Positions 34,298 to 46,900 of a stretch of DNA of 64,000 nucleotides are shown one piece after another. The DNA is taken from assembly GCF_016545825.1 (NCBI RefSeq), contig NC_052615.1, positions 36,791,516 to 36,855,515 of the forward strand, written 5' to 3'. This DNA is from Eucalyptus grandis. Its lineage: Eukaryota > Streptophyta > Magnoliopsida > Myrtales > Myrtaceae. Numbering within the stretch: the first letter of the stretch is position 1; each line of letters opens with the position of its first letter. Made by a program: the position numbers and the translations under genes. The notes beneath the pieces were generated by a model. That model ran no database searches and was not told where the DNA came from. It saw nothing but the letters and a program-made list of their open reading frames with translations.

Positions 34298-35553
34298 CTA
34301 CGTGAATCGTAAAGGGGTGTATCGTTTAATTTTCTTAGCCGCTCCTGCTCTTGTGGATAGCCTTGTATTATTTAATTTCCTATGATTAGAAGGTTCCATT
34401 GCTTGTTGCTTAATGTTTTGTACTTCGGTGGGAACAAGGGGTATGGGGTAAGTACCTTCACACATTTGAGGGTGAATGGCGTAGGTAGCAAGGTCTAGAA
34501 CATTTTTAACTGGATGATTCATACCTTCAACTTCCATTTCTAATGTTGTTGGCTCTGTATTTTGACATTTCTTCCCATGTTCAGGTACATAGACTACTAC
34601 ACTTGTGGATGCGTCTCTTGGCTCTGTATTCGACATTTCTTCCCCTGTTCAGGTTGTTGTTGGACTCTAGAGTCTAGTTCATTGCACGACAGTAGTGCTG
34701 GAATAAAATGTGATGATGGAGGAGTCTCTGGCACAACCTCAGAATCGGTATGTTGCTGCTTCTCATAAAAGGCTCTCCAGTATGGGCTATACTCTTTAAC
34801 TTCTGCCCTCAACCACTGTCCATAAGCCATTTTTTCTTTCCCTTCCATTTTTGCTTTAGTGAAAGAAACATCCTTATAGTACATTGCATAATGACCTATT
34901 TTGCCACAAGAATAACAAAAGTGTAGGAGTCGTTCATATCTAAAATTGAGCCAAATTGCCTTCTTGGCTATGCGTATAAGTTGCCCTGTTTTCACCGGAT
35001 CTCTCAGGTTGATTTCTACACGAGCTTTGCCAGTTCTGATTGTTGTGCGCTCTTTAGTATCTAGTCTGACATCAACCACCTTTCCAATATTTTTCACAAC
35101 TCTGTAAATCATAGTTTCAGAGTACCATTCTAGCGACAGACCATAGATTTGTACCCAAAATGCACAAGTTGAGAAATCATAGTAGTGTAGAGGCGTATTA
35201 GGTATCCATGGTTTGAAAATGACCAAATGGCCAGAAAACAGCCAAGGTCCACCCTCTTGTACCTTTTGTTTTTCATCTTCCAACTTAAACTTAGCAATGT
35301 AAATGTCACATTCGCGTTGAGTAATTTAAACCTATTATGTTCTCCAAGCCCTCTTTAAGGTATTCTGAAAAGCTTATACGTTTATAGAAGGATTAGATGG
35401 GACTTTACCTACCAGCATTAACTTACATTCTTCTACTTTTTCCAGAGGTGGCTGGTCATCCCATTCTTCGATTTCATGCTGATGCCACAATCGACCCAGC
35501 CGGTGGCATAGAGCAGCAAGTCGAGGGTCCTGTTCTTCGTCCCGAGGGTCCAT
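34298..35553 (-). pseudogene. LINE ORF1, gag-like (DUF4283 / zinc knuckle)
   Basis: The ATG at 35551-35553 opens MDPRDEEQDPRLAAL, then EEWDDQPPLEKVEECKLMLV. Four stop codons follow around AFQNTLKRAWRT, then ECDIYIAKFKLEDEK, GGPWLFSGHLVIFKPW and ARVEINLRD in the same frame. A CCHC-like knuckle (CYSCGKIGHYAMYY, final Cys lost to Tyr) lies near 34890. This is the DUF4283 plus zinc-knuckle layout of plant L1 ORF1. A 70-bp local duplication at about 34549-34653 (two GGCTCTGTATT...ACATTTCTTCCC copies) shifts the frame into the basic tail ending at 34298. Confidence 0.8.
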
Positions 35554-35998
35554 CTGAGCGAAATTCCGTTAAGATGGAAGGACAATCCGTGTAGCTTTCA
35601 GTTCGATTTCAACCGAGCAAGTGTAATCAGAGTCCATGCATGAAGGGCGAAAGGGGATATCGAGCGGTAAAGAACAGGGGGTAGAGGTATAAACTTAGAA
35701 GAGATGAGGGGATGGGGTCGCATCGACGTCTTCATTTCTTCAAAAACCAGAGAAGAAAAAAAAAACAGCGGAATAGGAACGGAATATGAATCTGGTTTTG
35801 GTTGACTTAAAATTCTATGACATAATGAAGGAAGATGGAGAAATTGGCCATGTGAGGCGTCGATGGGAAGACAAGAAGCTGGGATTTGCATGGATTGCAA
35901 GAAAAGGACGGAGGTCATGCGAAATTGACAATTAGGGCTTCAAAACAGCATATTATCATGGCAGTAGGGAAGAGCTCTTCATATCGAGAGAATGTCGC

Positions 35999-36016
35999 TC
36001 TTTGCTTTTCCACCTT
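35999..36016. repeat. LINE target-site duplication, copy 2
   Basis: Identical 18-bp sequence to 30249-30266, marking the 5' end of the minus-strand LINE. Confidence 0.9.
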
Positions 36017-38541
36017 AAGTAATGTTATCTTGCACAAAGTCACGACCATATGCAAGACTCTCTTTGAATGAATGTCCGGTGATGAACGAGATTGATTTCT
36101 AAGTGGTGTTGAGGTTATTTATCAATGGCTACTTAAAAGAGGTCTAATCGAGTCTAGTCGACTAGACTCGACAATTTAAGACTTGAATACCCGACTTCGT
36201 CAAAGCTCAACTATTTTGGTTCAAGTTTGACTATATATATAACTTGGTTTAATCCGACTTGGTTATTATAAATGAGTTTTTGTTGGAGCTTGATTCAAGC
36301 TTGAGCTCAAATTCGACTTTCTTAAAATTTGAACATATGAGACTCAAACTTAACTCAGTCTTGCATTTGAACTTGTAAATTATTTAAGCGAGCTTGAGTA
36401 GCTTGATTGGCTTGCATATGAAGAAGCAATTAAAATCTAATTTCAAAGAAGCAAGTGAGAAGATGCTGGTGAAGCATCCGATCGTTTCAATCTAGAGTGT
36501 TTTTTATCTTATTCAAGTTGAGTTTTTTTCTTCGTATTGAGATAAATCTATTTTTAATCCTCTAATTCATAATATTTATGCGATTGTATGCACAAGAGAG
36601 CAAGCCATAGCAAGTTCGATGGATTACCTTCTTCGAAGGTAAAAACCCTGATAATTTCTTCACATTTTCCAATCATCACCAGCTGAGGCCACGGCCACCA
36701 AATCCTCAGGCCTTTCTCGCGTCTCTCGCTTTTCCACTTTTGTCTTGTACATATTACGTTCTTATTTTTCCTTAAATAAAATTAATTCCTTCAAATATCC
36801 TTCGAATTTTAGATAATCACGTCACGTGTTTGGTGTAATTCAAGAGAGGATTAAAATGTTTGAGAATTTTTGAAAATCTCACTTGCCTTGAGACTTCCAA
36901 ATTTCCCATTTGACCCCGTCTTCTTCACCGCCAGTTTTGTCAGATCCACCGCCATCACCACCTCGATCTCCAGACGGTACTCTCAGCTTCACCGTATCAG
37001 TGGCAAAATCAGAAGAACCCAAAATAGCATCAAAAGGGGATTTAGATCCTTCGAAAATTGGAACAATTACCACTGGACGGAACTCTTTGTAAGGGCAAAC
37101 GATGTCCACCAAAAACATATCCACTCACAAACTCCCACTTGTTTTCTTCTGGGATTGTTGCTTCAAAGAATGGTTCGGGTATATCAAGGGACGACCCACG
37201 ATGCAAGACAAATCGAATGAAGAGAACAGCGTGAATGGGGAGCACAATCGGCTGGACGGCGATGACAATTAGTAGTGGTCGGAGGCGATGAGGATTGCAT
37301 GGTGTTGGAAGTGACAATGATCGGCTGTTATGGAGGTGGTCTTTGTGTGGTGGCCAGCTATGTTGGATGCGTCACTCCATCAATCCACCATCAGAAGAAA
37401 ATTGTTCAAGTATTTAATATATATATATACCCAATCCGGGTTTATCCCACCCTTTAGCCCGAATTTTTTATCTAGCATTTTATCCCGGTATATCTGGGTT
37501 TATCCAATCCGGATGACATCACCAAATGCCGAATATTATGTTTTGTTATTCTATCCCGACTACCAAACACAATTTTAAAAAATTATATAAGGACTTGACT
37601 GAGAATGGGGTAAAGTTGAAAGAGTTAATTCCAAAAAAAAATTCACGGATCCAATTGTACAAGTAACATAAGTTAGGCGACTAAAATCGAACTTAATCTT
37701 TTCTACTAGCAAGGGAACGCTGGTTGGCTAGGCCATACAAAACATCATCAACTAATACTAGAAGTTCTTAAATAATTGATAATGAGGATAGGAAAGTATA
37801 TTTGTAAAGTTCCAGCATCATGTAAACTCTATCTACTGAAAATAATTAAGTGCCAATTTTTCATGTAAATCTCGGCCATTATACTTTTTAACGTAAATTT
37901 TGAACAGTTCAGTCTTTTTCTTTCCATAACTATCCTTTATTCCTTTCTCAACTTTCTTAGAAAAAAAAATTTGTTTTTATATTAAGGCTATGTTTAGTTA
38001 AGGGTGGGCAAATTACTACTTTCATCCTAAATTTATTGTACAGATTCCAATGTAGTTCTAAAGTTTTCAATTGGTCAAAAATAGTACTAAATTTTTTCAT
38101 TAAATTCCAATGTAGTATTGCTAATCAATTTTCTCTTGAAATTACTAATATGGTAGTCTAGTCATCACTCACCATCCTATGGGATCAGCCAGTGGTCTAC
38201 GTCGACAAATTTATTCAAAATGCTTTTTGAGTAATTTTATTTTTACTTTTTAAAATGTTTTTCTTTGCTTACCTTTTTATTTTCCTTCCCTACTTCCTCT
38301 CTTTCTGTTTCCTGTTATCCTTTTCTTTCCTCTTAACATCAGGTCGGCAAAACAATCCTCAAACCCTTCATCAATAGCGCAGCATGCCCACAAAATTATA
38401 TTAATATCGGTAGATATTGCGTAATGTTGAGATTTGTATAAACCACAGGTTTTTTTTTTTAATTTACCAATCTTGAAAACTGCTGACCAAACCCCATTCA
38501 TAGATTGCATGCAATATATTATTTGTGCTTACAGGAACTAT
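36017..38541. other. Intergenic DNA with repeat remnants
   Basis: 36120-36420 is rich in inverted GAGCTTGA/TCAAGCTC-like words, including GTCTAGTCGACTAGAC, probably a decayed TIR element. 37450-37570 carries scattered TATCCCG motifs of a MITE fragment. 38010-38180 resembles the arms of the foldback element at 57530. A possible coding remnant is listed separately. Confidence 0.45.
36879..37124 (-). pseudogene. Unrecognised coding-like exon remnant
   Basis: The minus strand gives 81 codons with coding-like composition: KEFRPVVIVPIFEG, SKSPFDAILGSSDFATDTVK, LRVPSGDRGGDGGGSDKTGG, ending EIWKSQ just before AAG|GCAAGTGAG, which would serve as a GC-type splice donor. I do not recognise the protein. 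It could be a captured exon or the end of a decayed gene. Confidence 0.3.
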
Positions 38542-38860
38542 GGCCTCGTTTGATTCAGTATTCCCAAGGGGCTTTCAGGGCTGAAAGCCTATTGGGAAAA
38601 AATTTAGGTGTTTGGTTCAGCATTTGGAGATAACCAAATGCTGGCCTTTGAAATACTGAAAGCCCAAAGTAGGTAGGGACTTGCTTTGAGCTTTCAGCAT
38701 TTCGGAAATGCAAGTCCACATCTACTGTTCATCCGTTGATTTTTTTTTTTAAAACCAATCATCTTCCTCACACCCCAACCGCCGTTGATCGGCAACGGAG
38801 TTTCATCGGATTTTATTTTTATTTTTTAAAATAATAAAAACCCTTTGCAAATGTTGGGTT
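38542..38860. mobile_element. MITE left part related to the 5551-5716 element
   Basis: Begins GGCCTCGTTTGATTCAG, nearly the same end as at 5551, and contains a local hairpin (GGGCTTTCAG...CTGAAAGCC). I could not find the matching right end, so the limit at 38860 is arbitrary. Confidence 0.4.
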
Positions 38861-39126
38861 CACTTTTTCTTTTTCTCTTTTTGTCATTTTTATCTTTTGA
38901 CAATCAATAGCCCAACTTTTTATCAATACACTAAAATGATCACTAATTAACGAAGATTATTAATACTACAATAATTAAAAAATTATTCAAAATTGAAAAC
39001 AAACCTAAAAGAACCCTAGGCCAAAAGTTGAACTTTGCATCTAATCTATAATCAAATTATTTTAATATAATTTTTAATTAAATTTACTAATATATCTTTT
39101 ACATTGCTCTCAACATGAAAAATGTA

Positions 39127-42100
39127 TGTCGCGACCAAATTTTCAAGTGTGAACCACCTAGGTTTGGCTAATAGATTGTTAAGCCTAGACTTAGCTCGGG
39201 CTCTCCCAAGCCCATACCAATTCGCGACTTAGGTTCAAGTTCTTAACATGCAATTGATTTTTCAATTAGGAGTCGCCACTAATCTATTTTTTGTGGGTTG
39301 ATTAGAAACCCAAGCAAAGTAACAGAAGATTTACTTTACTCCTACGAATCAGAGATTTATGAGTTCGGGGACTTGGTTACGCTAGATTTCTCTAACACCC
39401 TTTCGGTACCTTTCTTTTTTATTTCGAAAAATGTTTGGCAGGCAGCTTGAATTGATTTTAAATCTATTTCCCTAATATGTAAGGTGATCATACGGGTGCG
39501 CAAACCACCAATTTAACATCCAAGAAAAACAATGAATAAATTGCAAGACTTACCTCAAAGCAACGAAAGCATTTGCGTTGTTAGATCAGAATTCACATCA
39601 ACAACCCTAGATATGATTTCTAATTAACACGCAATTTCTTGTTTTTTCACTTAATTAATGAGAATCGTGATTTATGCACTGCATGTCACTAACTTAACAT
39701 GAAATGATATGACATGGCAACATGACTTAGCTATATGACCTAAGCGAATGACATAAATAAGCATGTAATCTATCCTGAAGCATGAGATGGATTTATTCTA
39801 AAAAAAATATTTTTTTTTGTATTTTCCATGAGAATCGAAATTAAAGAAATGCAACACTTAAATATGCAATCTAAATTAATCTAATGACCTAATTCTAATG
39901 ACGGGCAATTTCTAATTAAATGAACCTAACAAAAATCACTAAATGACGTGCATTGTATGAACCTAATTCTATATGACGTGCACATGATTTTTTTATTTTC
40001 ATAATAAGCATGCAATCTATCCCAATATGCAATGACATGGAAAGAATGCCATAATTCTAATTTTTTATTACGAAATTCGAAATTAAAATTGCCAAATAAT
40101 TAAACGTGCAATTCAAATTTAAAGCTAACATCCTAAATGATTGCATTTTTTTTGGATTTTTATTTAAGGAATTCGAAATAAATAAATTTCCTATTCTAAA
40201 CATGCAAAATAATCCTAAAATAAGTAATATTCTAACATGAACCTAATCTAACTCAAATATAAATTTTGGGGTTTTTCTTTTAAGGGAACAATCAAATAGA
40301 GGCATCAAGAAGGCACGGCACCAAATCAAGCAAGGTATCATCCATGTCCATTTAATTTTAGGAAATAAATTGACGAATCGTATCTCGCGCATGAGATCGG
40401 ATTGGTCAATTTTTAACAAAATCACGAATCATATCTCGAAGGTGAGATCGGATTGGTGATTTTTCCGTACGATTGCGGGTCATATTTCGAGCGTGAAATC
40501 GGACCGTCAATCATATGTACGTTGCGAAATTGGGAAGATTTCCCAATTTAGAAGGCTACTCGAAATTACGGATATCATAGCATATCAGGAATTTCCATCA
40601 TGTGTATCAACGGATATTTCAAATGAGGAAACTGAATATTAGGAAATCAAATAAAACGAAATTTTTACCAACTCCGATATTGATTTCCAAATTTGGACCT
40701 TGCGCAATCGGACCGGGATCGCAATCGGCAGGCAACGGGGTGGTGGATGACAACTAGCGGTGGATCGTGGTGGCGATCTACTGCAAACGGTGGTTCGGCT
40801 TGGACAGCAGCCGAGATGGTGGACTCACGGTGATGCCTCGATGATTCGAGACAGGTGATGGCTCACGAGCGGTGGTTGCGACGCGACGCACTTGCGAGGG
40901 AACCGCTCACGATAAGGTGGCTCGCCAAAGGAGATTGTAGTGAATTAATATTTGGTCTTTTAGTCGGACCAAATAATCTCCACCGAGAGCTCTAAAGTCA
41001 ATACCTTTTTGTCTTCAATCTCACGTATGCTTCTTTCTCAAGAACTCATGGTTAAGTCTCCAGATTTCACCATGCAATAAAAGACAAATTCCACCGCTTC
41101 TTTTGCATTGGAAACGCCCTCATGTGCCCATCGAAGAATCTGGTGTAAGTTGAGTTGTTCAGAGAATCATCAAAGCAATCGCGGCGGGTTCAAGACTTGC
41201 TAATGGATGACTTGATTAATTGCCTCTAGATGGACGTCGGGGCGGCCGTGGGAGACGACCGATGCTCACGGAGACACCTGCAAACACGAATACTGTGAGT
41301 TCAAGGAACGACGACACTTGGCTTGTGGTAAAACTCGCTGGCTGCCGGGGCGGTGACTGGATTCGGTCAAGGAAGACCTGCAATAATAAAAATTCAAACG
41401 AGAGCAAAATAATTGATCGTGTGGAGGTCTCGGGCACGTCAAGGATGCCTGGAAAATTTTCTCTCATTCCATGTTGATCTCCAAGCACGCCAAGTGGAGC
41501 TTTGTTAGAGCCGCCAAAGTCCGAACGTCGTGAGCTTTCGACCTTCGTCATCGGAGGCTCCTTGGCGTGTGATCATCGTCGAAGGTCGCACTCGGCTGGA
41601 TGGCAAATCGTCATGGATTCTCCGTGGTGAAGGCTTCTCGACAGGGAAGCATTGACTATCTATTTTCCGGACAACACCCAGAAGAAGACAAATCCACCAC
41701 TTGGGCTTATTTCATCAAAATCTTGGTACTTGTTTTGCCTAAGGACTTCGGGGCAACGAGAGATGCAGCTCGGACTTCAGGCTCGCGAGTGGTGGCCACA
41801 AAAATCTGGCGTGACTTTCACGTATGTGGAGAGATATTGGCCTTGCTGGACATCGGCGAATCCATCGGGCATAGATGGAACTCCACAGGAGTCTCGGTGG
41901 CTCTAAAATATGATGAAAGTGACTCAGATGATCCTGAGTTGTGTTGGAGAGAAGCTTGCCGAGACCACTGGACACTCCTGGGACCTCGACCTGAGGTGCG
42001 TTGCTGGTGGCAGGACTCTTGATGGATCAGCAATAGCGACGTGAGGGTAGGCGTAGTGGTGAGGCTACGTGAGGATTGCAGAGATAACAAGGTCACGGCC

Positions 42101-42615
42101 GCGAAAGGGACTTGGCCGTGACTTCTCGTCTTTCTCTTTTTTCTCAGTGTGTGCGCGAAGCCTCCCCCTACATACGGCCGTGTGTATCGATAGATGTGGC
42201 CTTCTTAAACCCTACGTATGTTTACTTATTTATAGGGCACGGATTAGGGTTTTTAAAATTTTTCAAATCCATATCCACGAATATTTCTTTTCGAAACGCA
42301 ATATTTGTTTTTTCCAAACGTAATATTTGATTTTGAATTGAAATCTCACAAAGATAAATCCGTAAAATATCTCCGAGAATACGGACTTGGACCGATTTGC
42401 TTTATTCGTGGGCTTAGCCCGACTCATCAACTTAAAGTTTCTGAACCATCAATTCAAATCCATCCGTCACCGACTCAATGTAAATGCAAATAAAAAATAA
42501 ATGCACCTAAAACTATATGCTATGCGATTAATTACTTTTTTTAGGGATAAAATTAACCCCTAATTTTTTAATATGATAAATGTCTAAATGGGTCGCCAAA
42601 ATTTAGGTGTCAACA
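39127..42615. repeat. Possible long LTR of a non-coding retrotransposon (LARD-like)
   Basis: Begins TGTCGCGACC and ends GGTGTCAACA, giving TG...CA ends with TGT(C/T)G symmetry. The next sequence is GCTGCCCCTC. It contains a large GC-richer block (40700-42120) with open frames that match nothing. No partner LTR exists in the window, so the boundaries are a hypothesis. Confidence 0.35.
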
Positions 42616-42840
42616 GCTGCCCCTCTTTGAAGGTGAGCTCGAAGAGGTTGCCATCAAAGACAAATTGAGACCTAAATTTTGGTCATGCACATGCAATGAA
42701 TGATTTTTTGTTGGAAAATGAATTCCATTTTTTAATGCAATTTATATGATGCATGGAAATGCAAATGATAGATGAACCTACCTAGAATAACTTACCTTCG
42801 AAGAGGATAGAGTAATTCTAGGTAGTGGGTGTTACATGTC

Positions 42841-43277
42841 CAAGACCCGTACCATTCTACGGTCGCCTAGAATAGTAACATGACTTTGTGAAGATACTAC
42901 TTTCCTAGGACCCGTACCATTCTACGGTCGCCTAGTACGGCAGAAAGGTTTTGTCTAGAACCCGTACCATTCTATGGTCGCCTAAACAGGGATTCATTTT
43001 CCAGGACCCGTACCATTCTACGGTCGCCTCGACAAAGAAAATTATTTTTCCAGGACCCGTACCATTCTACGGTCGCTTGAATGAGGACATTGCTTTTCCA
43101 GGACCAGTACCATTCTACGATTGCCTGTTAGAGCAATAAATGTTGTCTAGGACCCGTACCATTCTACGGTCGCCTAGATTGAGGTTTTGCTTGGCTAGGA
43201 CCCGAACCATTCTTCGGTCGCCCAGCCTTGCGACAGAAATCATCCGACCAGGACTTGAACCATTCTTCGGTCGCCTT
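42841..43277. repeat. Tandem array of nine hairpin-core units
   Basis: Nine cores of about 30 bp start at 42841, 42905, 42955, 43001, 43050, 43098, 43147, 43195 and 43248, mostly 46-53 bp apart. The usual core is GGACCCGTACCATTCTACGG followed by TCGCC, which forms a stem CCGTA/TACGG around CCATTC. Core 8 reads CCGAACCATTCTTCGG and keeps the pairing with two matched changes. Spacers are AT-rich and vary. Confidence 0.9.
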
Positions 43278-43343
43278 AATCAGATTGAATCTGGAGGAAA
43301 AATCTTTGAGGGACAACTCCATTGAGTGTCGGTGTAAAGGACT

Positions 43344-43512
43344 CTGGGCTACGAAAGCACGCCAGGTCAATAAAAGAAATCCGGGCTACGGAAGCACGCC
43401 GGTTCGATAAAATGGACTTTGGGCTACGACACGCAGGTCAAGAAAGAGACATCGGGCTACGGAAGCACGCTGAGTTGATGAAAATGACTCTGGGCTACGA
43501 AAGCACGCCAGG
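43344..43512. repeat. Second tandem array, five GGGCTACGAAAGCACGCC units
   Basis: Cores lie at 43344, 43381, about 43428, 43452 and 43490. The first and last are CTGGGCTACGAAAGCACGCC with AGG, the second CCGGGCTACGGAAGCACGCC with GG. The outer bases pair (CTGG/CCAG or CCGG/CCGG). Cores three and four are diverged. Confidence 0.85.
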
Positions 43513-46500
43513 TCGATATAATTGGATAGCTTGACCAATTCAAGTGTTGATGCACTTGAGAGAGAATACCTGCACAATGACAAGTATTTTAGAGTATGGT
43601 AGAGATATACTTTCCTGGTGACATCTCTGATTCTTGGGGATATGTCTTTTGAAATTTAGATATCCTGTGGAGGTCTTTCACCTCATGGTGGAGGTTTCTC
43701 ATCTCCTAATATCATGAAACATTCTGAAAGGAACTTGAATTACCTGTCAGCAAAAACTGATATGCATTCATCAAGAGATAGACATTCTGAGCTACTCTAG
43801 AATGGATATTTCAAAATTCAATGAGATTTTCATCAACTCAATCGGGGTTCATGCATAATGACATTTGCATCACCCAAATTTCCACTAGAGAGAATTATCA
43901 TTCAAGACAATCTTCACTCATGACATGGACTTCTTAAGAATACCAAATGAGGGACCTTCAGTTAGAAAGGACTTTCACTCACTCTCATTTAGAGGCTATT
44001 TTATGAGAATCACTCCGTCTCACTATCATCATACCAACAAGGGTCCGAGTTTTCTCGCAAGCAGTACGACCTTACCAATCTGAGAGGTCTTTAATAGGGA
44101 CCGTAATGTGGGCTTGTTTAATGGCTTAACAAAGGGACTCTTTGAGTCAAGGCTATTGAAAAAGCAGCTTCGCAATCATCTCCGGGTTTACAAGTCAAGA
44201 ACCCTGCAAAATGAGAAAGAAATGATCTTGCTCGCACTTCTTCGAGCGATGCTTATAAACATATGAACTCCTATGTTAATTTAAGTGCCCTAATCTGAAG
44301 AGACTTTGTAAGGGACGTAACATAGGTTAGGTTCATGGGTTGAGAAATGAAAGGATTAGTAGGCTCAAAATGTGTGTGAATGGTGAGAGTTGGTGATCAT
44401 TTTGGCGTTGCCACCAATTTTCTTTTTCACCATCAGGGATTGTCTTCATGAAGTGCCCCATTGATTGTAAAACTCAACTTTTGAGTTCTTTGAGTATTGC
44501 TCCATCAGATTCAATTTTTGCAATTGACAGTCACCTATCTTCTCTCTTTTTTCATCTATGGGCATTGGCCTTACTTTTACCAAGCACATCGCTTTTTCAT
44601 GCCCCTAATTCTTATTCATTCATTTTTTTCACTTTTTTTTTTTCATGGGCATTGACCTTGTTTTTACCAGGCACACTGCTTTTTCATGCCCCTTAGTTCT
44701 ATTTTGATTTCTATGCATGTGTCAAGCAATTACACTTTGAATGACATTCAAACTTTCAAAGGTCTTCATCTGTCTCTTGCCTTGCCCCAATGTAGGGGAT
44801 GATCACCAACTGGGTTTAAAAGAAATGAAATTACAGGCTCAAGTGGGCTATGCAAAGGATATAAGTATGTAGGATAGAGAAAGAAATGCTCTTTGTCATC
44901 CTAAGACACTTAAATTACCATATGAATTCAATGTAATAGCACGACTTGAAAATTGATGCAAGTGAAAGTAAGAAAATTTCAATCCATTTTCTTCACTTTA
45001 TGGTGCTGTCTTACCCTCCAATTTGCCCCGATGTGGGGTGGTTCTTGACAGGGGTAATTTGAAAAGAATCTCCACAAGTGTATAAGGCTCAAAAGGGTTA
45101 AGCAATGGATCACCTGTAGTGTTTGAGATAGAGAAATAAACTGCCCCTCATCATTTCGGTCATCGTACCTTTTGCGAGAGAACTCTTTACCTTGTAGATA
45201 TGGAACTTCCTACACTCATCTCACAAGTGTATAAGTAGGGGATTGTGTATAGGATAAGGTTTGCCTTTCATCATACGACACGTCTCATTCAGCATTCTTA
45301 AGCATTGATGTCACTCCATTAAATTGTCTATCTTGACAAATCTCCACATGAAATTGGTGAGCTAAATCAATATAAAAATTCTCTTTTCAAAATAGTCCAA
45401 TAACTTTAAGCATGAAAAGATTTTGTGACTTCAAACAAACAATTTACTACACTCAAAAATGCTCAAGCATTCATTCAAGGAATTGTCCCATGAAGGGATT
45501 GTCTTAGCAATGGATGTCCCTAGATTGCCTCTATCGAAAGGAAATAAACACACAAATTGATCAATCGATGATGAAAATCCGATCTTTGATTTGATGAAAT
45601 CTTGCTTTTGCCCCTGCACAAAACAACGTGCGTGAATATGATACTATGCAACATCAAAGTAAATTCAAATTGCACAACCATTTTGGCTCGGATCGAGATT
45701 TTGTCTCAGTCATGTCACTACTAGAATCTGTAGTGCCCCCAATTCGTCATCTGCAAGAAAAAGAACAAAGCGTCATCTCCCAAAATTATTTATGTTCAAA
45801 GACGAGATGTACCTCTTTCACCAAAGATGGATGATCCTCTTTTAACTTGCTCCTCGTTTAATGGGCGAGAATGAAAATTCGTCAAGCATGGAAATGGAAC
45901 ATACTTTGTTTGGCCCTTCAAGATGGATATTTAAAGTAGTATCGAGATGTGACCGACATTAACTCTTTAGAAACTTGTTGAGTAACAATTGAACCAATTG
46001 CAACCTGATGTGCCTTTTTCAGATGCTTTCTTATCGGGTCAAGAAAGTAATGCTCTGAAACATGAAGTAAATGAGTCAGAAAATTAAACAAGGCTAACCT
46101 AATGCATGCTTTTGGAAATGGCTTGAAAAATGATTTTTTTTTTATTCTTTTTTCGGAATTTTCTTGGATGAGAAAACATGAAGAAGCCTAGTCCTCAAAA
46201 TTCTCCTAGGATGATATTTTCTTTTCATTGTTGGATATTGTCACTGGGCTAGTTTGGTGTACCCCATCATGTCCTCAAAACAAAATTTGTAATTCTATTG
46301 ATATTCATCAATCAAATTACATTTATCGGAATGTGATGCTCAAGCACAGAAGAAATTGAAATCAATCCCTAAAAAGTGATAAGAATTCCCACGCAAGGGA
46401 AGGTGCATGCCCCTAATTAAATGAGGAAATCAAACTACTTAGGACCATGAATCATGTGTACTTGAATTCTTCACCCTTCTTGATCTTGTAATGCAAACCC

Positions 46501-46900
46501 TTCAGGTCAGATATTCTTCCATCTAGATATGTCGCTACCCTCTTCATGATGGCATCAAATTTGACTACCTCAGGAAAATGAGAAGATTCAAAAGGTCTTC
46601 TTGGCTCTCTTTTTGGAGTCGCAATTTCTCACTAAAGATAGATTGCAGCATTTTTGCTTGATGAGATAAGCTCTTTTTGATCCGTCATTTTAACTCTTGA
46701 TTGTGAACGGATGGGTGAGCGGGATCATTCCATAATCACCTAATTCAAATGAACGGGAACATGTAAGCATGGGGGTAAATAGAAAGTCGATCCATGATTA
46801 TGATCTAATCGATTTTTCCATTTTTTTTTCATTTATTCATGAAAAGTTCTTACAAGAAGGGCATTTTCTAAAAGAAGAAAAGAGAAAGATCTAAAAAAGT

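Larger units (their letters stand above)
30267..35998 (-). mobile_element. Full-length L1-type LINE (inactive)
   Basis: Read on the minus strand: 5' UTR (35998-35554), gag-like ORF1 (35553-34298), ORF2 with endonuclease, RT, zinc-binding and RNase H domains (34183-30341), a short 3' UTR and a poly(A) tail (T run on plus at 30265-30275). It is flanked by an 18-bp direct repeat TCTTTGCTTTTCCACCTT at 30249-30266 and 35999-36016, so both ends are original. Premature stops, frameshifts and a deletion in RT make it inactive. Confidence 0.9.
42616..46900. other. Non-coding, repeat-rich region following the possible LTR
   Basis: No protein family is recognisable over about 4 kb. It holds two tandem arrays (42841-43512), a 90-bp direct duplication at about 44550-44700 (TTTTTCATGCCCCT motif, twice), and an imperfect duplication of about 240 bp (44770-44890 versus 45010-45160, sharing TTGCCCC(A/G)ATGT). 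The layout is that of a large retrotransposon derivative without coding capacity. Confidence 0.5.

Noticed and set aside
41216..42330. Several open frames of 72-140 codons on both strands
   Set aside because: They overlap on both strands within the presumed non-coding retrotransposon region, and no domain is recognisable.
42841..43512. Regularly spaced repeats as a CRISPR-like array
   Set aside because: The DNA is from a plant. Spacing is irregular (46-64 bp), spacers are low-complexity, and there are no cas genes.
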